Shown here piece by piece: positions 1 through 8,436 of a DNA stretch of 64,000 bases. Positions within the stretch are counted from its first letter, which is position 1, and every line of letters starts with the position of its first letter. The notes below the pieces were generated by a model. It worked only from the letters and a program-made list of their open reading frames with translations. It did not search any database and was not told where the DNA came from. The stretch is from positions 1-64,000 of the forward strand of contig VXOJ01000063.1 of the NCBI GenBank assembly GCA_009840115.1, in the 5' to 3' direction. This stretch comes from Gemmatimonadales bacterium. GTDB lineage: Bacteria; Gemmatimonadota; Gemmatimonadetes; Palauibacterales; Palauibacteraceae. Both the position numbers and the translations under genes were made by a program.

Positions 1-125
1 ACGAGTCCGGCCGCAACGATGCCCATCATCAGGAGATTGGCCGCGATGCCGTTGCTGGCCATGTAGGCGAGCGGGCCGGACCGCTCGCGGCGGTCGCCCG
101 GTTCGCGACCCGCGTCGGGATTCAT
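1..125 (-). CDS. RND efflux transporter permease, N-terminal fragment
   Basis: Only the first 41 codons are inside the window. The start ATG (123-125) overlaps the stop of the adaptor gene upstream as ATGA, so the two are translationally coupled. After a basic, Arg-rich leader of about 18 residues, the sequence reads LAYMASNGIAANLLMMGIV, the usual beginning of the first membrane helix of HAE1/HME-type RND pumps (compare the NPVAANLLM-type signature of that family). By family knowledge this is the proton-driven inner-membrane pump that works with the adjacent membrane-fusion protein and a TolC channel. Substrate cannot be told from this fragment. Confidence 0.75.
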   Translation of the reverse strand, partial: MNPDAGREPGDRRERSGPLAYMASNGIAANLLMMGIVAAGL

Positions 126-1342
126 CGCACCGGGTCGGTCTGGACGCGCATCCCTTCGGTGGCGAACTGAAGTCCACCGGTGATCACTGCCTGGCCGCCC
201 CGCAGGGCGCCGGTGACGAACACCGCATCGTTGGCGCGTTGCAGCACCTGAACCGGAACGATGCTCACGACGCCGTCGCGGTCCACCGTCCAGGTTTCGT
301 TGCCGGGTTGCAGCGCCGCTCGCGGGATCCGGAAGTAGTCCTCCGGTGAGAGTCCCTCGATCTCCACCTCAACGAACTTGCCGACCAGCAACGGAGGATC
401 GCCCCCGACGGCAGCGGACCGGCCCGCCGGCGCGCTTGCGTCGAACGGATCCGGCACGCGCACGATCACATCGATGGTGCGTGTCTGCGCGTCAACGGAA
501 CTCTCCCCCCGATCCACGTAGCCCTCCCAGGCGTACATCACCTCCCCGTAGTGGGCGATCACACGAGCCGCGACGTCCCGTGCCCCGTCGCCCGCCTCGA
601 GCTCCCACAATCCCGGGACCAGGGCGGCGTCGGCATCGGAGAGGGGCACGACGACCTCCACCGCCTCCGACGCGAAGAGGCGTCCGACGGGCTGCCCGGG
701 GTTCACGACCTGCCCCGCATCGACCGATTCCTCGCGCACGAAGCCGTCGAACGGTGCGGTGACCCGGGTCCTGGAGAGCGCAAGCTTCGCCTCCTCAAGC
801 CGGGCTTCGTCGCGGCTCAGCGCGGCGCTGGCCGCTTCCAGTTGAGGCTCCCTCAGCGTGAGCGGACTCGCCTCCGAAGGCGGGGGGCCCGTCTCGCGCC
901 GCTCCGAGTACAGTTCATACTGGGCGCTGGCGATCGCTGCCCGTTCCTGTTCCTCGAGGAAGGCGACGCGGCTTGCCGCAACGTTCGCTTCCGCTACCTG
1001 AACGCGGTACGCGTAATCGGCTTCTTCGATGCGGAAGAGCGTCTGGCCCGACTCCACGCGCCCTCCACTCTGGAACCGCGGACTCACCCAGACGACCTTG
1101 CCGCCCACCTGCGGCGCGACATCGATCTCCTCGCTTGGCCGCACGGTCCCGGATCCGAACACGGGAATCGCGCCCGACCCGGCCACAACACTGGCGGTTT
1201 GCGCAAACGGGATCTGGGGAGGCGGTTCCCGGCTCTCCGGCTCGGGGGCCAGCGAGAGCATGAGTGCCGCGACCGTAATCGTACCGACGATGATCACGGC
1301 GATGATCCTGAGACTGGATCCGAACAGCAATCTGCGCAGCAT
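122..1342 (-). CDS. RND efflux periplasmic adaptor (membrane fusion protein, HlyD/AcrA type)
   Basis: A 406-residue membrane-fusion protein. An N-terminal membrane anchor (about residues 9-31) is followed by the first half of a lipoyl/barrel-sandwich domain (GGKVVWVSPRFQSGGRVESG, about 80-100), a coiled-coil hairpin rich in Glu, Arg and Ala, the second lipoyl half (VTAPFDGFVREESVDAGQVV), then beta-barrel and membrane-proximal domains. By family knowledge it bridges the inner-membrane RND pump and the outer-membrane channel. The downstream permease gene overlaps it by four bases. A TolC-family gene lies 6 kb away on the other strand and could complete the tripartite pump. The substrate is not evident. 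Confidence 0.88.
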   Translation of the reverse strand: MLRRLLFGSSLRIIAVIIVGTITVAALMLSLAPEPESREPPPQIPFAQTASVVAGSGAIPVFGSGTVRPSEEIDVAPQVGGKVVWVSPRFQSGGRVESGQTLFRIEEADYAYRVQVAEANVAASRVAFLEEQERAAIASAQYELYSERRETGPPPSEASPLTLREPQLEAASAALSRDEARLEEAKLALSRTRVTAPFDGFVREESVDAGQVVNPGQPVGRLFASEAVEVVVPLSDADAALVPGLWELEAGDGARDVAARVIAHYGEVMYAWEGYVDRGESSVDAQTRTIDVIVRVPDPFDASAPAGRSAAVGGDPPLLVGKFVEVEIEGLSPEDYFRIPRAALQPGNETWTVDRDGVVSIVPVQVLQRANDAVFVTGALRGGQAVITGGLQFATEGMRVQTDPVR

Positions 1343-1421
1343 TGTGCCTTATCCCATGGAGGTGGAGGAGCACCAGCTTGAGCATAGGAATCTACGGTTT
1401 GTTCGGTCAACGGGACCGAAC

Positions 1422-2651
1422 CTACCGCGGCGAACGGTCGCGGAGCACGCGCACGACGCGGCCTTCCGCATCGACGACCTGCACCGGACCCCTGAGGACA
1501 TCGTCGCCCAGGTCGACCGCGCGGCCGGGTTTCTCGTCCGCGGCCCCGACGCCGGGGAGCGTGTACGGCTCCGCCAGACTCGCGTCGACCCTGTAACCCA
1601 GGTCGGCCAGCGACCGGATCGTGATCGCGCTGAGGGTCTCGCGGGATCCGATCCTGTTGAGCGGCCTCATGAGTTCCCCGCGGAGGACGGAGCCCCGCCA
1701 ATGGAGGTTCGCACTCCCGACCCCGCCGAAGTTCTCGACCGGGACCTTCGCCCCGCCCGTGTAGTCCGTGCCGCCCGCCGCGTCGAAGGCGGCGATGGCC
1801 TCGGGACCGACGAAATGCGCGTCGATCGCTCCCACGCCGAGGGCGGGATCCCGGAGGAGATCGAGAGGGCGCCACAGCAGGCCGAATCCGAGCGCGTGCG
1901 CGATCTCGTGGACGGCGAGTTCCGTCGCGTCGCCGGAGTCGATGAGGCCATCGAAGTCCGACACGTCGAAGAACGCCACGCTCGCGACGGGCAGCATCGA
2001 CCCTTCGCGCAGGCGGCACACGCCGGCCTGGGCGAGCGTGCGGCCCGGCCCGTCGATGTCCCGGAATTCGATGAGGATCATCAGGTCATCGATGGTGCCG
2101 ACCGGCTCCGCCGTGTTCGCGCCGTAACACTCGATGCGGTCGTCGACCGCAACCTCCGGCAGGTCCGTATCGGCCAGCACCGACATCCAGAGTTCCGCCG
2201 CCGCGAGGACCACGGCCCGCCACGGCTCGGTCGCCGTGGTGTCGAAGCGGACGTCGATGTCGAACCTGTTCGGCACGGTGACCTCGAACCTGAGGGCGGC
2301 GGCCCGGCCTTCGGGATCGCGCGCCGTGATCGCCACCGTCGACGTCCCCTGCGCCAGGGCGACGACGCGGACCGTGCTCCCCGAGACTTCGGCGCCCGCA
2401 ACTTCCGCCGCGGACGACCTCACCTCGAAAGAGAGGACATCCCCGTCGGGATCCCGGAAGTAGCCGGACGCTTCCAGCGTCGCCGTGTCCCCGACCACCA
2501 GTTCGAAGTCGGCGACGGTACCGATGACCATCGGCGGCCGCGTCAGAGGAGGGTCCGTGCTCCCGTCCCCGCAGGCCGCAGCCGAGGCGGCGACGAGCAG
2601 CGCGCAACCCCGGAAGCGGAGCTTTCGCGCGATCCGCCCCGCTCCGAGCAC
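1422..2651 (-). CDS. Leishmanolysin-like (M8-type) zinc metalloprotease lipoprotein
   Basis: A GTG-started 409-residue protein whose leader ends in a lipobox (LLVAASAAAC), predicting a lipoprotein. Residues about 35-130 look like an Ig/cadherin-like beta domain (VVGDTATLEASGYFRDPDGD), common in secreted proteins of this kind. The second half carries HEIAHALGFG (His248 onward), the HExxHxxG zinc signature. Further on, LHWRGSVLRGELM matches the third-His plus Met-turn arrangement of leishmanolysin (M8) peptidases. It probably degrades proteins at the cell surface. The start lies 2 bp after the yjbQ stop, so the two are likely cotranscribed, with no obvious functional link. Confidence 0.75.
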   Translation of the reverse strand: MLGAGRIARKLRFRGCALLVAASAAACGDGSTDPPLTRPPMVIGTVADFELVVGDTATLEASGYFRDPDGDVLSFEVRSSAAEVAGAEVSGSTVRVVALAQGTSTVAITARDPEGRAAALRFEVTVPNRFDIDVRFDTTATEPWRAVVLAAAELWMSVLADTDLPEVAVDDRIECYGANTAEPVGTIDDLMILIEFRDIDGPGRTLAQAGVCRLREGSMLPVASVAFFDVSDFDGLIDSGDATELAVHEIAHALGFGLLWRPLDLLRDPALGVGAIDAHFVGPEAIAAFDAAGGTDYTGGAKVPVENFGGVGSANLHWRGSVLRGELMRPLNRIGSRETLSAITIRSLADLGYRVDASLAEPYTLPGVGAADEKPGRAVDLGDDVLRGPVQVVDAEGRVVRVLRDRSPR

Positions 2652-2653
2652 GT

Positions 2654-3073
2654 CTATTGGCCGAGGGCGTGCAGCACGACGGTCCGCCGGTGGGGGCGGC
2701 TCCGGTGCTCGAACAGGAAGATCCCCTGCCAGGTTCCCAGGGACGGCGCCCCGTCGAGCACCGGGATGGCCAGGTGCGTCTGGGTCAGGGCCGACCGGAT
2801 GTGCGCCGGCATGTCATCCGGCCCCTCCATCGTGTGCCGGTAGTGGGGGTCGCCTTCCGGAACGAGCCGGGCGAAGAAGTTCGAGAGGTCGTGCAGGACG
2901 TCCGGATCCGCGTTCTCCTGGATCGTCAGAGACGCCGACGTATGGCGGATGTAGACGGTAAGCATGCCCGTCTCGATCTCGAGCCCGGCCGTCCACTCGA
3001 GGACCGGGCGGGTGATCTCATACAGGCCCTTTCCCCGCGTCTCGACGCCGAGTTGTCGGACGAACTGCTTCAT
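2654..3073 (-). CDS. YjbQ/UPF0047 family protein (secondary thiamine-phosphate synthase type)
   Basis: A 139-residue single-domain protein matching UPF0047 from end to end: VYIRHTSASLTIQENADPDV, the HYRHTMEGPDDMPAHI stretch and the C-terminal LGTWQGIFLFEHR are all hallmark segments. Family members have weak thiamine-phosphate synthase activity in vitro, but the physiological role is unsettled. I chose the ATG at 3073; an in-frame ATG at 3088 would add five residues (MPPAG). It sits 53 bp after a molybdenum hydroxylase large subunit and immediately before the metalloprotease gene, all on one strand. Confidence 0.9.
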   Translation of the reverse strand: MKQFVRQLGVETRGKGLYEITRPVLEWTAGLEIETGMLTVYIRHTSASLTIQENADPDVLHDLSNFFARLVPEGDPHYRHTMEGPDDMPAHIRSALTQTHLAIPVLDGAPSLGTWQGIFLFEHRSRPHRRTVVLHALGQ

Positions 3074-3126
3074 TCCGGCGGGGGGCATTCGCCGCTCGAG
3101 CGCGGCGGGGCTTTCGCCATGGACTG

Positions 3127-5541
3127 TCAGGCGACGTCCTCGCGCGCGGCCCCGGCGGCGTGCGCGCGCAGGGCTCTCCACACGCGCTGCGGCGTGAAGG
3201 GGAGCGCATCGATGCGGACGCCGACCGCGTCGTGGATCGCGTTCGCGATCGCCGGGAGCGACGGGTGCAGCGGCCCCTCGCCCGCCTCCTTGGCGCCGTA
3301 CGGGCCTTCCGGATCCACCGATTCGACGATGAGCGCCTCGAACTCCGGGCAGTCCATGGAGGTGGGGATCCGGTAGTCGAGGAGCGACGGCGACGTGTGC
3401 AGGCCGCCCTCCACGTCCCCCTCGCGGAAGAGTTGCTCCTCGAAGATCGCCTCGGCGAAGCCCATGTAGGCGGAGCCCTCGATCTGGCCTTCGACGAGCG
3501 CCGGGTTGAGCGCGCGGCCGCAGTCGTGCGCCACCCAGATGTTCTTCACGCCGACGACCCCCGTGTCCTCCTCGACCTCGACTTCGGCCACGTGCGCGGT
3601 GAAGGAGTAGGCGGGCGACGACCCGATCGTGCCGCCGCGGTAGTCGCCGTGCACATCCTTCGGCGTGTCGTAGGAGCCGACGGCGCCCAGCAGGCCGAAC
3701 TTCGCCTCGGCGAGGTTGAACGCCTCCGAGATCGGGATCCGGCGGCCGGCGTCTTCGGGAGCCTCCGCGTCGAAGGCCCAGCCGCGCGCGAGACGCACGC
3801 GGGACGCGGGCACGCCCCACGGCTCCGCGACGGCCTCCGCGACCTGCGCGCGCAGCGTACGGCAGGCCTCGACGCAGGCGTTCCCCACCATGACCGTCTC
3901 GCGCGACGAATACGCCCCGAGGTCCACCGGCGTGAGGTCCGTGTCGGCGGAGAAGACGCGCACGTATTCGAGCGGGACGCCGAGTTCCTCGCACGCGATA
4001 TAGGCCATGGTGGAGTCGGAACCCTGCCCGATCTCCGAGGCGCCGTGGAGGATCGCCACCCGTCCCGAGCGCTCGATCTGGACCTGCACCGCCGCCTGGG
4101 GCATCTCGTTCGGATAGATCGGGTAGTTCGTGCCGGAGATGTAGGAGGAGGCCGCCATCCCGAGACCGCGACCCTTCGGCATCCGCCGGTGACGCTTCCT
4201 CCAGTCGCTGGCGCGTTCCACCGCCTCGAGGCACTCGAGGAAGCCGTTGGACCGCACCTTGAACTCGTTCACCGTCCGACCCGTGCCCATGAAGTTGCGG
4301 CGGCGGAGTTCGAACGGGTCGAGGCCGAGCTTCTCCGCCATCTTGTCGAGCGAGATCTCGTACGCGAAGCGCGGCTGCACCGAGCCGTGGCCGCGCTTGG
4401 GGCCGCACGGGGCCACGTTCGTGTAGACCCGGGTCGAGTCGAAGCGGTAGGACTCGATGTGGCAGGGCGAGGTGAGGAGCTGTCCCGAGTAGTACGTCGT
4501 CACGAGCCCGAACGAGGCGTAGGCGCCGCCGTCCAGGGTCGTGTGCGCGTCGAGCGCCCGGAGCTTCCCGTCGCGCGAGGCGCCGAGCCGATACTTCATG
4601 TGCATGGGGTGGCGGCCGCGGTGCGAGTAGAAGAGCTCCTCGCGCGTGTAGAGGATCTTCACCGGACGGCCCGTCCGCATCGCGAGGAGCGCCACGCAGA
4701 ACTCGAGATCGAACGGCTCGGACTTGCCGCCGAAGGCCCCGCCCACGGCCGGCTGCACGACCCGCACCTTCGCCACGTCGTGGTCGAGCACCCGCGCGAG
4801 ATCGCGCTGCAGGTAGTGTGGGACCTGCGTCGAGGACCACACCTCGAGCACGCCGTCCGGGTTGAGGCGGGAGATCGCGCAGTGGGGTTCGATCGGCGTG
4901 TGCGTCGTCCCGTGGAAGAAGTACTCCCCCTCGATGGTGACGTCCGCCTCCGCCATCCGCGCGTCCACGTCCCCGAACTCGAGGTGGACGTGCTTGAGGA
5001 CGTTTCCGTTCGCCCCCGGCTTGCGCGGCGCGTGGATGGGCTCCGCGGCGGCCTCGGGGGTCAGCGACTCCTCGGGCGAGAGATAGACGGGAAGCGGCTC
5101 GTACTCGATGTGGATGCGCTCGAGCGCCGCGTTCGCCGTGTCCTCGTCGACCGCGGCCACCGCCGCCACCGCGTCGCCGATGAAGCGCACCTTGTCGAGA
5201 CAGAGCGCGTGCTCGTCGCGGGTCCAGGGGATGATCCCGTACGGCGTCGGCAGGTCCCGCCCCGTGATGATGCCGTACACGCCTTCGAGGGCCTCGGCTT
5301 CGGCCGTGTCGATCGAGACGATCCGCGCGTGCGCCTCGGTGGAGCGGAGGATCTTCCCGTGCAGCATCCCCGGCAGGACGATGTCGTCCGTGTAAATCTC
5401 GCGGCCGGTCGACTTGCGCAGCCCCTCGACCCGGCGCGCGCGGCGGCCCAGCGCCGTGAACTCGGCGTCGGCGAGCCCGGGGAGCCGATCCGGATCCTCC
5501 GCGGCGGCCTGCTGTGCGGGCGTCAGTTCGTGCGGGTGCAT
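3127..5541 (-). CDS. Molybdopterin-binding hydroxylase large subunit (xanthine dehydrogenase family, HcrA-like)
   Basis: An 804-residue large subunit of a molybdenum hydroxylase. The N-terminal domain has DIVLPGMLHGKILRS (about 52-66). The cofactor-binding motifs are all visible: GGAFGGKSEPFD, KRGHGSVQP and, near the C terminus, GAKEAGEGPLHP, which includes the catalytic-base Glu of the G-x-K-x-x-G-E motif. The motif style resembles 4-hydroxybenzoyl-CoA reductase alpha subunits, but the substrate cannot be assigned. No signal peptide is seen, so it is probably cytoplasmic. No [2Fe-2S] or FAD subunit is adjacent. The nearest candidate small subunit without a Tat signal is at 18560-19084, 13 kb away. 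Confidence 0.9.
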   Translation of the reverse strand: MHPHELTPAQQAAAEDPDRLPGLADAEFTALGRRARRVEGLRKSTGREIYTDDIVLPGMLHGKILRSTEAHARIVSIDTAEAEALEGVYGIITGRDLPTPYGIIPWTRDEHALCLDKVRFIGDAVAAVAAVDEDTANAALERIHIEYEPLPVYLSPEESLTPEAAAEPIHAPRKPGANGNVLKHVHLEFGDVDARMAEADVTIEGEYFFHGTTHTPIEPHCAISRLNPDGVLEVWSSTQVPHYLQRDLARVLDHDVAKVRVVQPAVGGAFGGKSEPFDLEFCVALLAMRTGRPVKILYTREELFYSHRGRHPMHMKYRLGASRDGKLRALDAHTTLDGGAYASFGLVTTYYSGQLLTSPCHIESYRFDSTRVYTNVAPCGPKRGHGSVQPRFAYEISLDKMAEKLGLDPFELRRRNFMGTGRTVNEFKVRSNGFLECLEAVERASDWRKRHRRMPKGRGLGMAASSYISGTNYPIYPNEMPQAAVQVQIERSGRVAILHGASEIGQGSDSTMAYIACEELGVPLEYVRVFSADTDLTPVDLGAYSSRETVMVGNACVEACRTLRAQVAEAVAEPWGVPASRVRLARGWAFDAEAPEDAGRRIPISEAFNLAEAKFGLLGAVGSYDTPKDVHGDYRGGTIGSSPAYSFTAHVAEVEVEEDTGVVGVKNIWVAHDCGRALNPALVEGQIEGSAYMGFAEAIFEEQLFREGDVEGGLHTSPSLLDYRIPTSMDCPEFEALIVESVDPEGPYGAKEAGEGPLHPSLPAIANAIHDAVGVRIDALPFTPQRVWRALRAHAAGAAREDVA

Positions 5542-5662
5542 GCGTCCAATCTACGTGCGGCCCGCGAACCGGGCATGAGCCGCGGCCGAGTGCCGACGAG
5601 CTCGATCGTGCGGCGTGCTCACGGGGGCGTGACCCCCCTCCGAACATCGGCTAGTGTGCTTC

Positions 5663-7063
5663 ATGATGCTCCGCCACCGCGTGTCGCCAGCCGTGGGGTT
5701 GTCGGCGCTGACGTCGCTCCTGGCCTGCAACCCCGGCGCCGAGCCGTCCGACGCCCGGGCCACTCTGGCCATCGAGCGGGTCTCGGTCATCCCGATGGAC
5801 GGCGAGCGCGTGCTCACCGGCGTGACGGTGCTCATCGGCGACGGCCGCGTGCTTGCCGTGCAGCCGTCGGCCGAAGCGGAGGTCCCCGACGGCGCCGTGC
5901 GGGTCGACGGCCGCGGCCGCTTCCTCATCCCGGGCCTCAACGACATGCACGTCCACTTCGGCGAGGAGTCGGCGCTCGGGCGGTTCCTGGCCACCGGAGT
6001 CACCGGCGTGCGCATCCTGTCGGGCGGGCCACACACGCTCGCCCTTCGCGACCGCGTCCGGAGCGGCGAACGGGCCGGCCCGGACATCCACACGGCGGGG
6101 CCCATCATCGAGGGGTTGCCGCCGCCGGAATTCGCCGCCGTCATCGACACCGCGGGACGCGCGATGGTCCGCGACAGCCTTGACGGCGACCGCACCGTGC
6201 GGGAGCAGCATGCCGCCGGGTACGACTTCATCAAGGTGTACAACAACGTGCCCGCGGCGGCCTACCGGGGCATCGTCGCCGAGGCGCGCCGCCTCGGGAT
6301 CCGGGTGGCGGGGCACGTGCCCTTCGAGGTGGGCCTCGATGGCGTCCTCGCGGCGGGCCAGGCCAGCATCGAACACCTGCGCGGGTACATCTGGCACCTC
6401 GTGCCCGAGGAGGCGCCGGCCCAGCCCGGCCCCGACCTGCGATCGCGCACGCTCGCCTGGGCGTACGGAGACCCCTCGCGGATCGAGGCGCTCGCCGAGC
6501 GGACCCGCGAGGCCGGGTCGTGGAACGTGCCGACGCTCTCGGTCCGCATGATCCACAAGCCGGACCGCCTTCTCGATGCCTACCTTGCCACGGAGGAGGC
6601 GTCGCACATGACCGCCGCCATGCGCCGCTTCTACACCGAGCGCATGTCGATCCCGTGGATGAGCAACTTCACGCCGGACGACTTCGAAGCCGCGCTGGAT
6701 GGTTTCGGGGTGGCGGATTCCCTGATCCGCGCCCTCGTGGCCGCCGGCGCTCCCGTGATGGCCGGTACGGACACGCCGCCCCTCGGCTTCGCCCTCCACC
6801 GCGAACTGGAGGAACTCGTCGCCGCGGGTCTGTCACCGTACGAGTCGCTGCGGAGCGCCACGGTCAACCCGGCCCGCTTCCTCGGACGGGAGGAGGGCGC
6901 CGGCATGGTGGTCGAGGGGAGCCCGGCCGACCTCGTGCTGCTGGAGGGCAATCCGCTGGAAGCGATCGGCAACACGCGCCGCATCGCCGGCGTCGCGAGG
7001 CGCGGCGAATGGCTGGACCGCGCGACACTGGACGCCATGCTGCGGGAGGCCGCGGACCGCTGA
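5663..7063 (+). CDS. Exported amidohydrolase family protein (imidazolonepropionase/prolidase-like)
   Basis: A 466-residue metal-dependent amidohydrolase. The N terminus (VSPAVGLSALTSLLAC) is a lipoprotein signal. The first metal motif is DMHVHFG, with GHVPFE and the SIEHLRGY His following, and the conserved Asp in AGTDTPPLGF. The C-terminal segment (SATVNPARFLG, GSPADLVLLEGNPLE) closes the composite beta-sandwich. Relatives cleave dipeptides (Xaa-Pro) or cyclic amides, so a periplasmic peptide-catabolic role is plausible. I chose ATG 5663; ATG 5666 and GTG 5654 are alternatives. There is no clear ribosome binding site, and a TAGTGT -10-like box lies at 5652-5657, so the message may be nearly leaderless. 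Confidence 0.82.
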   Translation: MMLRHRVSPAVGLSALTSLLACNPGAEPSDARATLAIERVSVIPMDGERVLTGVTVLIGDGRVLAVQPSAEAEVPDGAVRVDGRGRFLIPGLNDMHVHFGEESALGRFLATGVTGVRILSGGPHTLALRDRVRSGERAGPDIHTAGPIIEGLPPPEFAAVIDTAGRAMVRDSLDGDRTVREQHAAGYDFIKVYNNVPAAAYRGIVAEARRLGIRVAGHVPFEVGLDGVLAAGQASIEHLRGYIWHLVPEEAPAQPGPDLRSRTLAWAYGDPSRIEALAERTREAGSWNVPTLSVRMIHKPDRLLDAYLATEEASHMTAAMRRFYTERMSIPWMSNFTPDDFEAALDGFGVADSLIRALVAAGAPVMAGTDTPPLGFALHRELEELVAAGLSPYESLRSATVNPARFLGREEGAGMVVEGSPADLVLLEGNPLEAIGNTRRIAGVARRGEWLDRATLDAMLREAADR

Positions 7064-7174
7064 ACGCACTTGCAGCGCGGCGCGGCGATCGGTGAGGTTG
7101 GCCGTGAGATCCGGGTGCGCCGCCGGCTGCGGCGAGACCCCGTTGGACCGGATCCGGGCCATCGCAACGAGGAA

Positions 7175-8422
7175 TTGAACATCCGCTACCGCACGCTTCC
7201 GGCGCTCTGCGCCCTTCTCTTGCTGCCGCAACCCGCCGCCGGGCAGGAAGCCGTACGCAGGGTCTCGCTCGCGGCGGCCCTCGAGGCGTTTGCGGACAAC
7301 AGCCTCGCGCTGAAGATCGCGCGCTCCGAGGCCGCCGAGATCGCGGGATCGGCGCGCCAGTCCCGTGCCTGGTTCAACCCGTCGCTCTCGGCCAGGCGCG
7401 ACGATCTCGACCGCAATGGCGACGAGTACTGGGAGGAGAATCTCCTCCTCTTTCAGCCCCTGGAGTGGCCGGGCCGAACCGCGGCCCGCTACCGGGCGGC
7501 CGCCCACACGATCGAAGCGAGCACCGCCCGTTTCCGCGGCGACTCGACCCGGTTCGCCTTCGAGGTTCGCGAGGCCTGGGCGCTCGCGTGGTTTGCGGAA
7601 GCGGCGGAACGCACGGCGCGGCAGGCCGCCGCCGTGATCCGGGAAGTGGCCGAGGACGCGGAGATCCGCCTGGAGGAGGGGGACATCTCCGCCTACGAAA
7701 CGAGGCGGTTGCGACTGGAACGGGTGCGGGCCGAGCAGGGTGTGGCGGAGGCCGAACTCCGGGCCCGCGACGCGCGCCGGCGCCTCGCCGCGCTGACCTT
7801 TCCCGGGACGGGAATCGAGGAGGTCGGACCGTCCGCGGGGCTGGAAGGGCTGCCGCCCCCGGTGACTCGGGACGACGCGCTCGGCGCGATGGTCGAGCGG
7901 CCGGACCTGGAGGCCGCGGCGCGGGATCTGGACGCCGCGCAAGCCGAACTCGCCGTGGCGAGGTCCCGCTGGATGCCCGATCCGACCGTCAGCCTCGGAT
8001 ATCGACGGCAGGAGGGCGGATTCGAGGGACTCAGCCTGGGTCTCGATCTCCCGTTGCCGCTGTTCGACCGGGGAGGGGGAACCCGGCAGGCAGCCGACGC
8101 GAGGAGCGCGGCGGCCGCCCATCGCCTCGACCTCCGGAGACGGCTGGCGGAGAACGATCTCCTGACGACCTCGGACCGGTACGCCTCCAGTCGCGCCCGT
8201 CTCGAAGCCGCGGCCGATGGCCTGTCGGCGGATGCCGAGGCGTTGCTGGCCTCCGCGACGGCGGCCTACGGCGAGAACGAAATGTCGCTCCTGGAGTTGC
8301 TCGACGCGGCGAACGCGTTCCGGGGCGCCCGGATCAGCGCCCTGTCCATGCGATCCACGGCATGGATCGCCTACTGGGATCTCCTGCGCGCGATGGGACG
8401 GGCCCCGGAACGGGAGCCGTGA
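7175..8422 (+). CDS. TolC family outer-membrane efflux protein
   Basis: An outer-membrane channel protein of about 415 residues with a signal peptide (TLPALCALLLLPQPAAGQ). The mature part is helical and shows the internal duplication of the family: two helical-hairpin repeats with strand-forming segments (WFNPSLSARRDDLDRNGDEY and WMPDPTVSLGYRRQEGGFEG). It should trimerise into the exit duct of an RND or ABC pump. The start is uncertain: TTG 7175 sits directly before the signal peptide, but the GAGG before it is too close, and upstream in-frame starts such as GTG 7112 would add an Arg-rich extension. The RND adaptor at 122-1342 is a possible partner. Confidence 0.82.
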   Translation: MNIRYRTLPALCALLLLPQPAAGQEAVRRVSLAAALEAFADNSLALKIARSEAAEIAGSARQSRAWFNPSLSARRDDLDRNGDEYWEENLLLFQPLEWPGRTAARYRAAAHTIEASTARFRGDSTRFAFEVREAWALAWFAEAAERTARQAAAVIREVAEDAEIRLEEGDISAYETRRLRLERVRAEQGVAEAELRARDARRRLAALTFPGTGIEEVGPSAGLEGLPPPVTRDDALGAMVERPDLEAAARDLDAAQAELAVARSRWMPDPTVSLGYRRQEGGFEGLSLGLDLPLPLFDRGGGTRQAADARSAAAAHRLDLRRRLAENDLLTTSDRYASSRARLEAAADGLSADAEALLASATAAYGENEMSLLELLDAANAFRGARISALSMRSTAWIAYWDLLRAMGRAPEREP

Positions 8423-8436
8423 ACCGGAACCCTTTA

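Noticed and set aside
1029-2843. Long plus-strand open frame opposite the adaptor, metalloprotease and YjbQ genes
   Set aside because: It is Arg/Asp-rich shadow sequence of GC-rich genes on the other strand, with no recognisable motifs. The same holds for 3160-6183 plus and the 5' part of 2654-5647 minus.
5622-5638. GGGGG-CGTGA-CCCCC hairpin upstream of the amidohydrolase as a terminator
   Set aside because: It lies between divergent genes and has no T tract, so it ends neither transcript.
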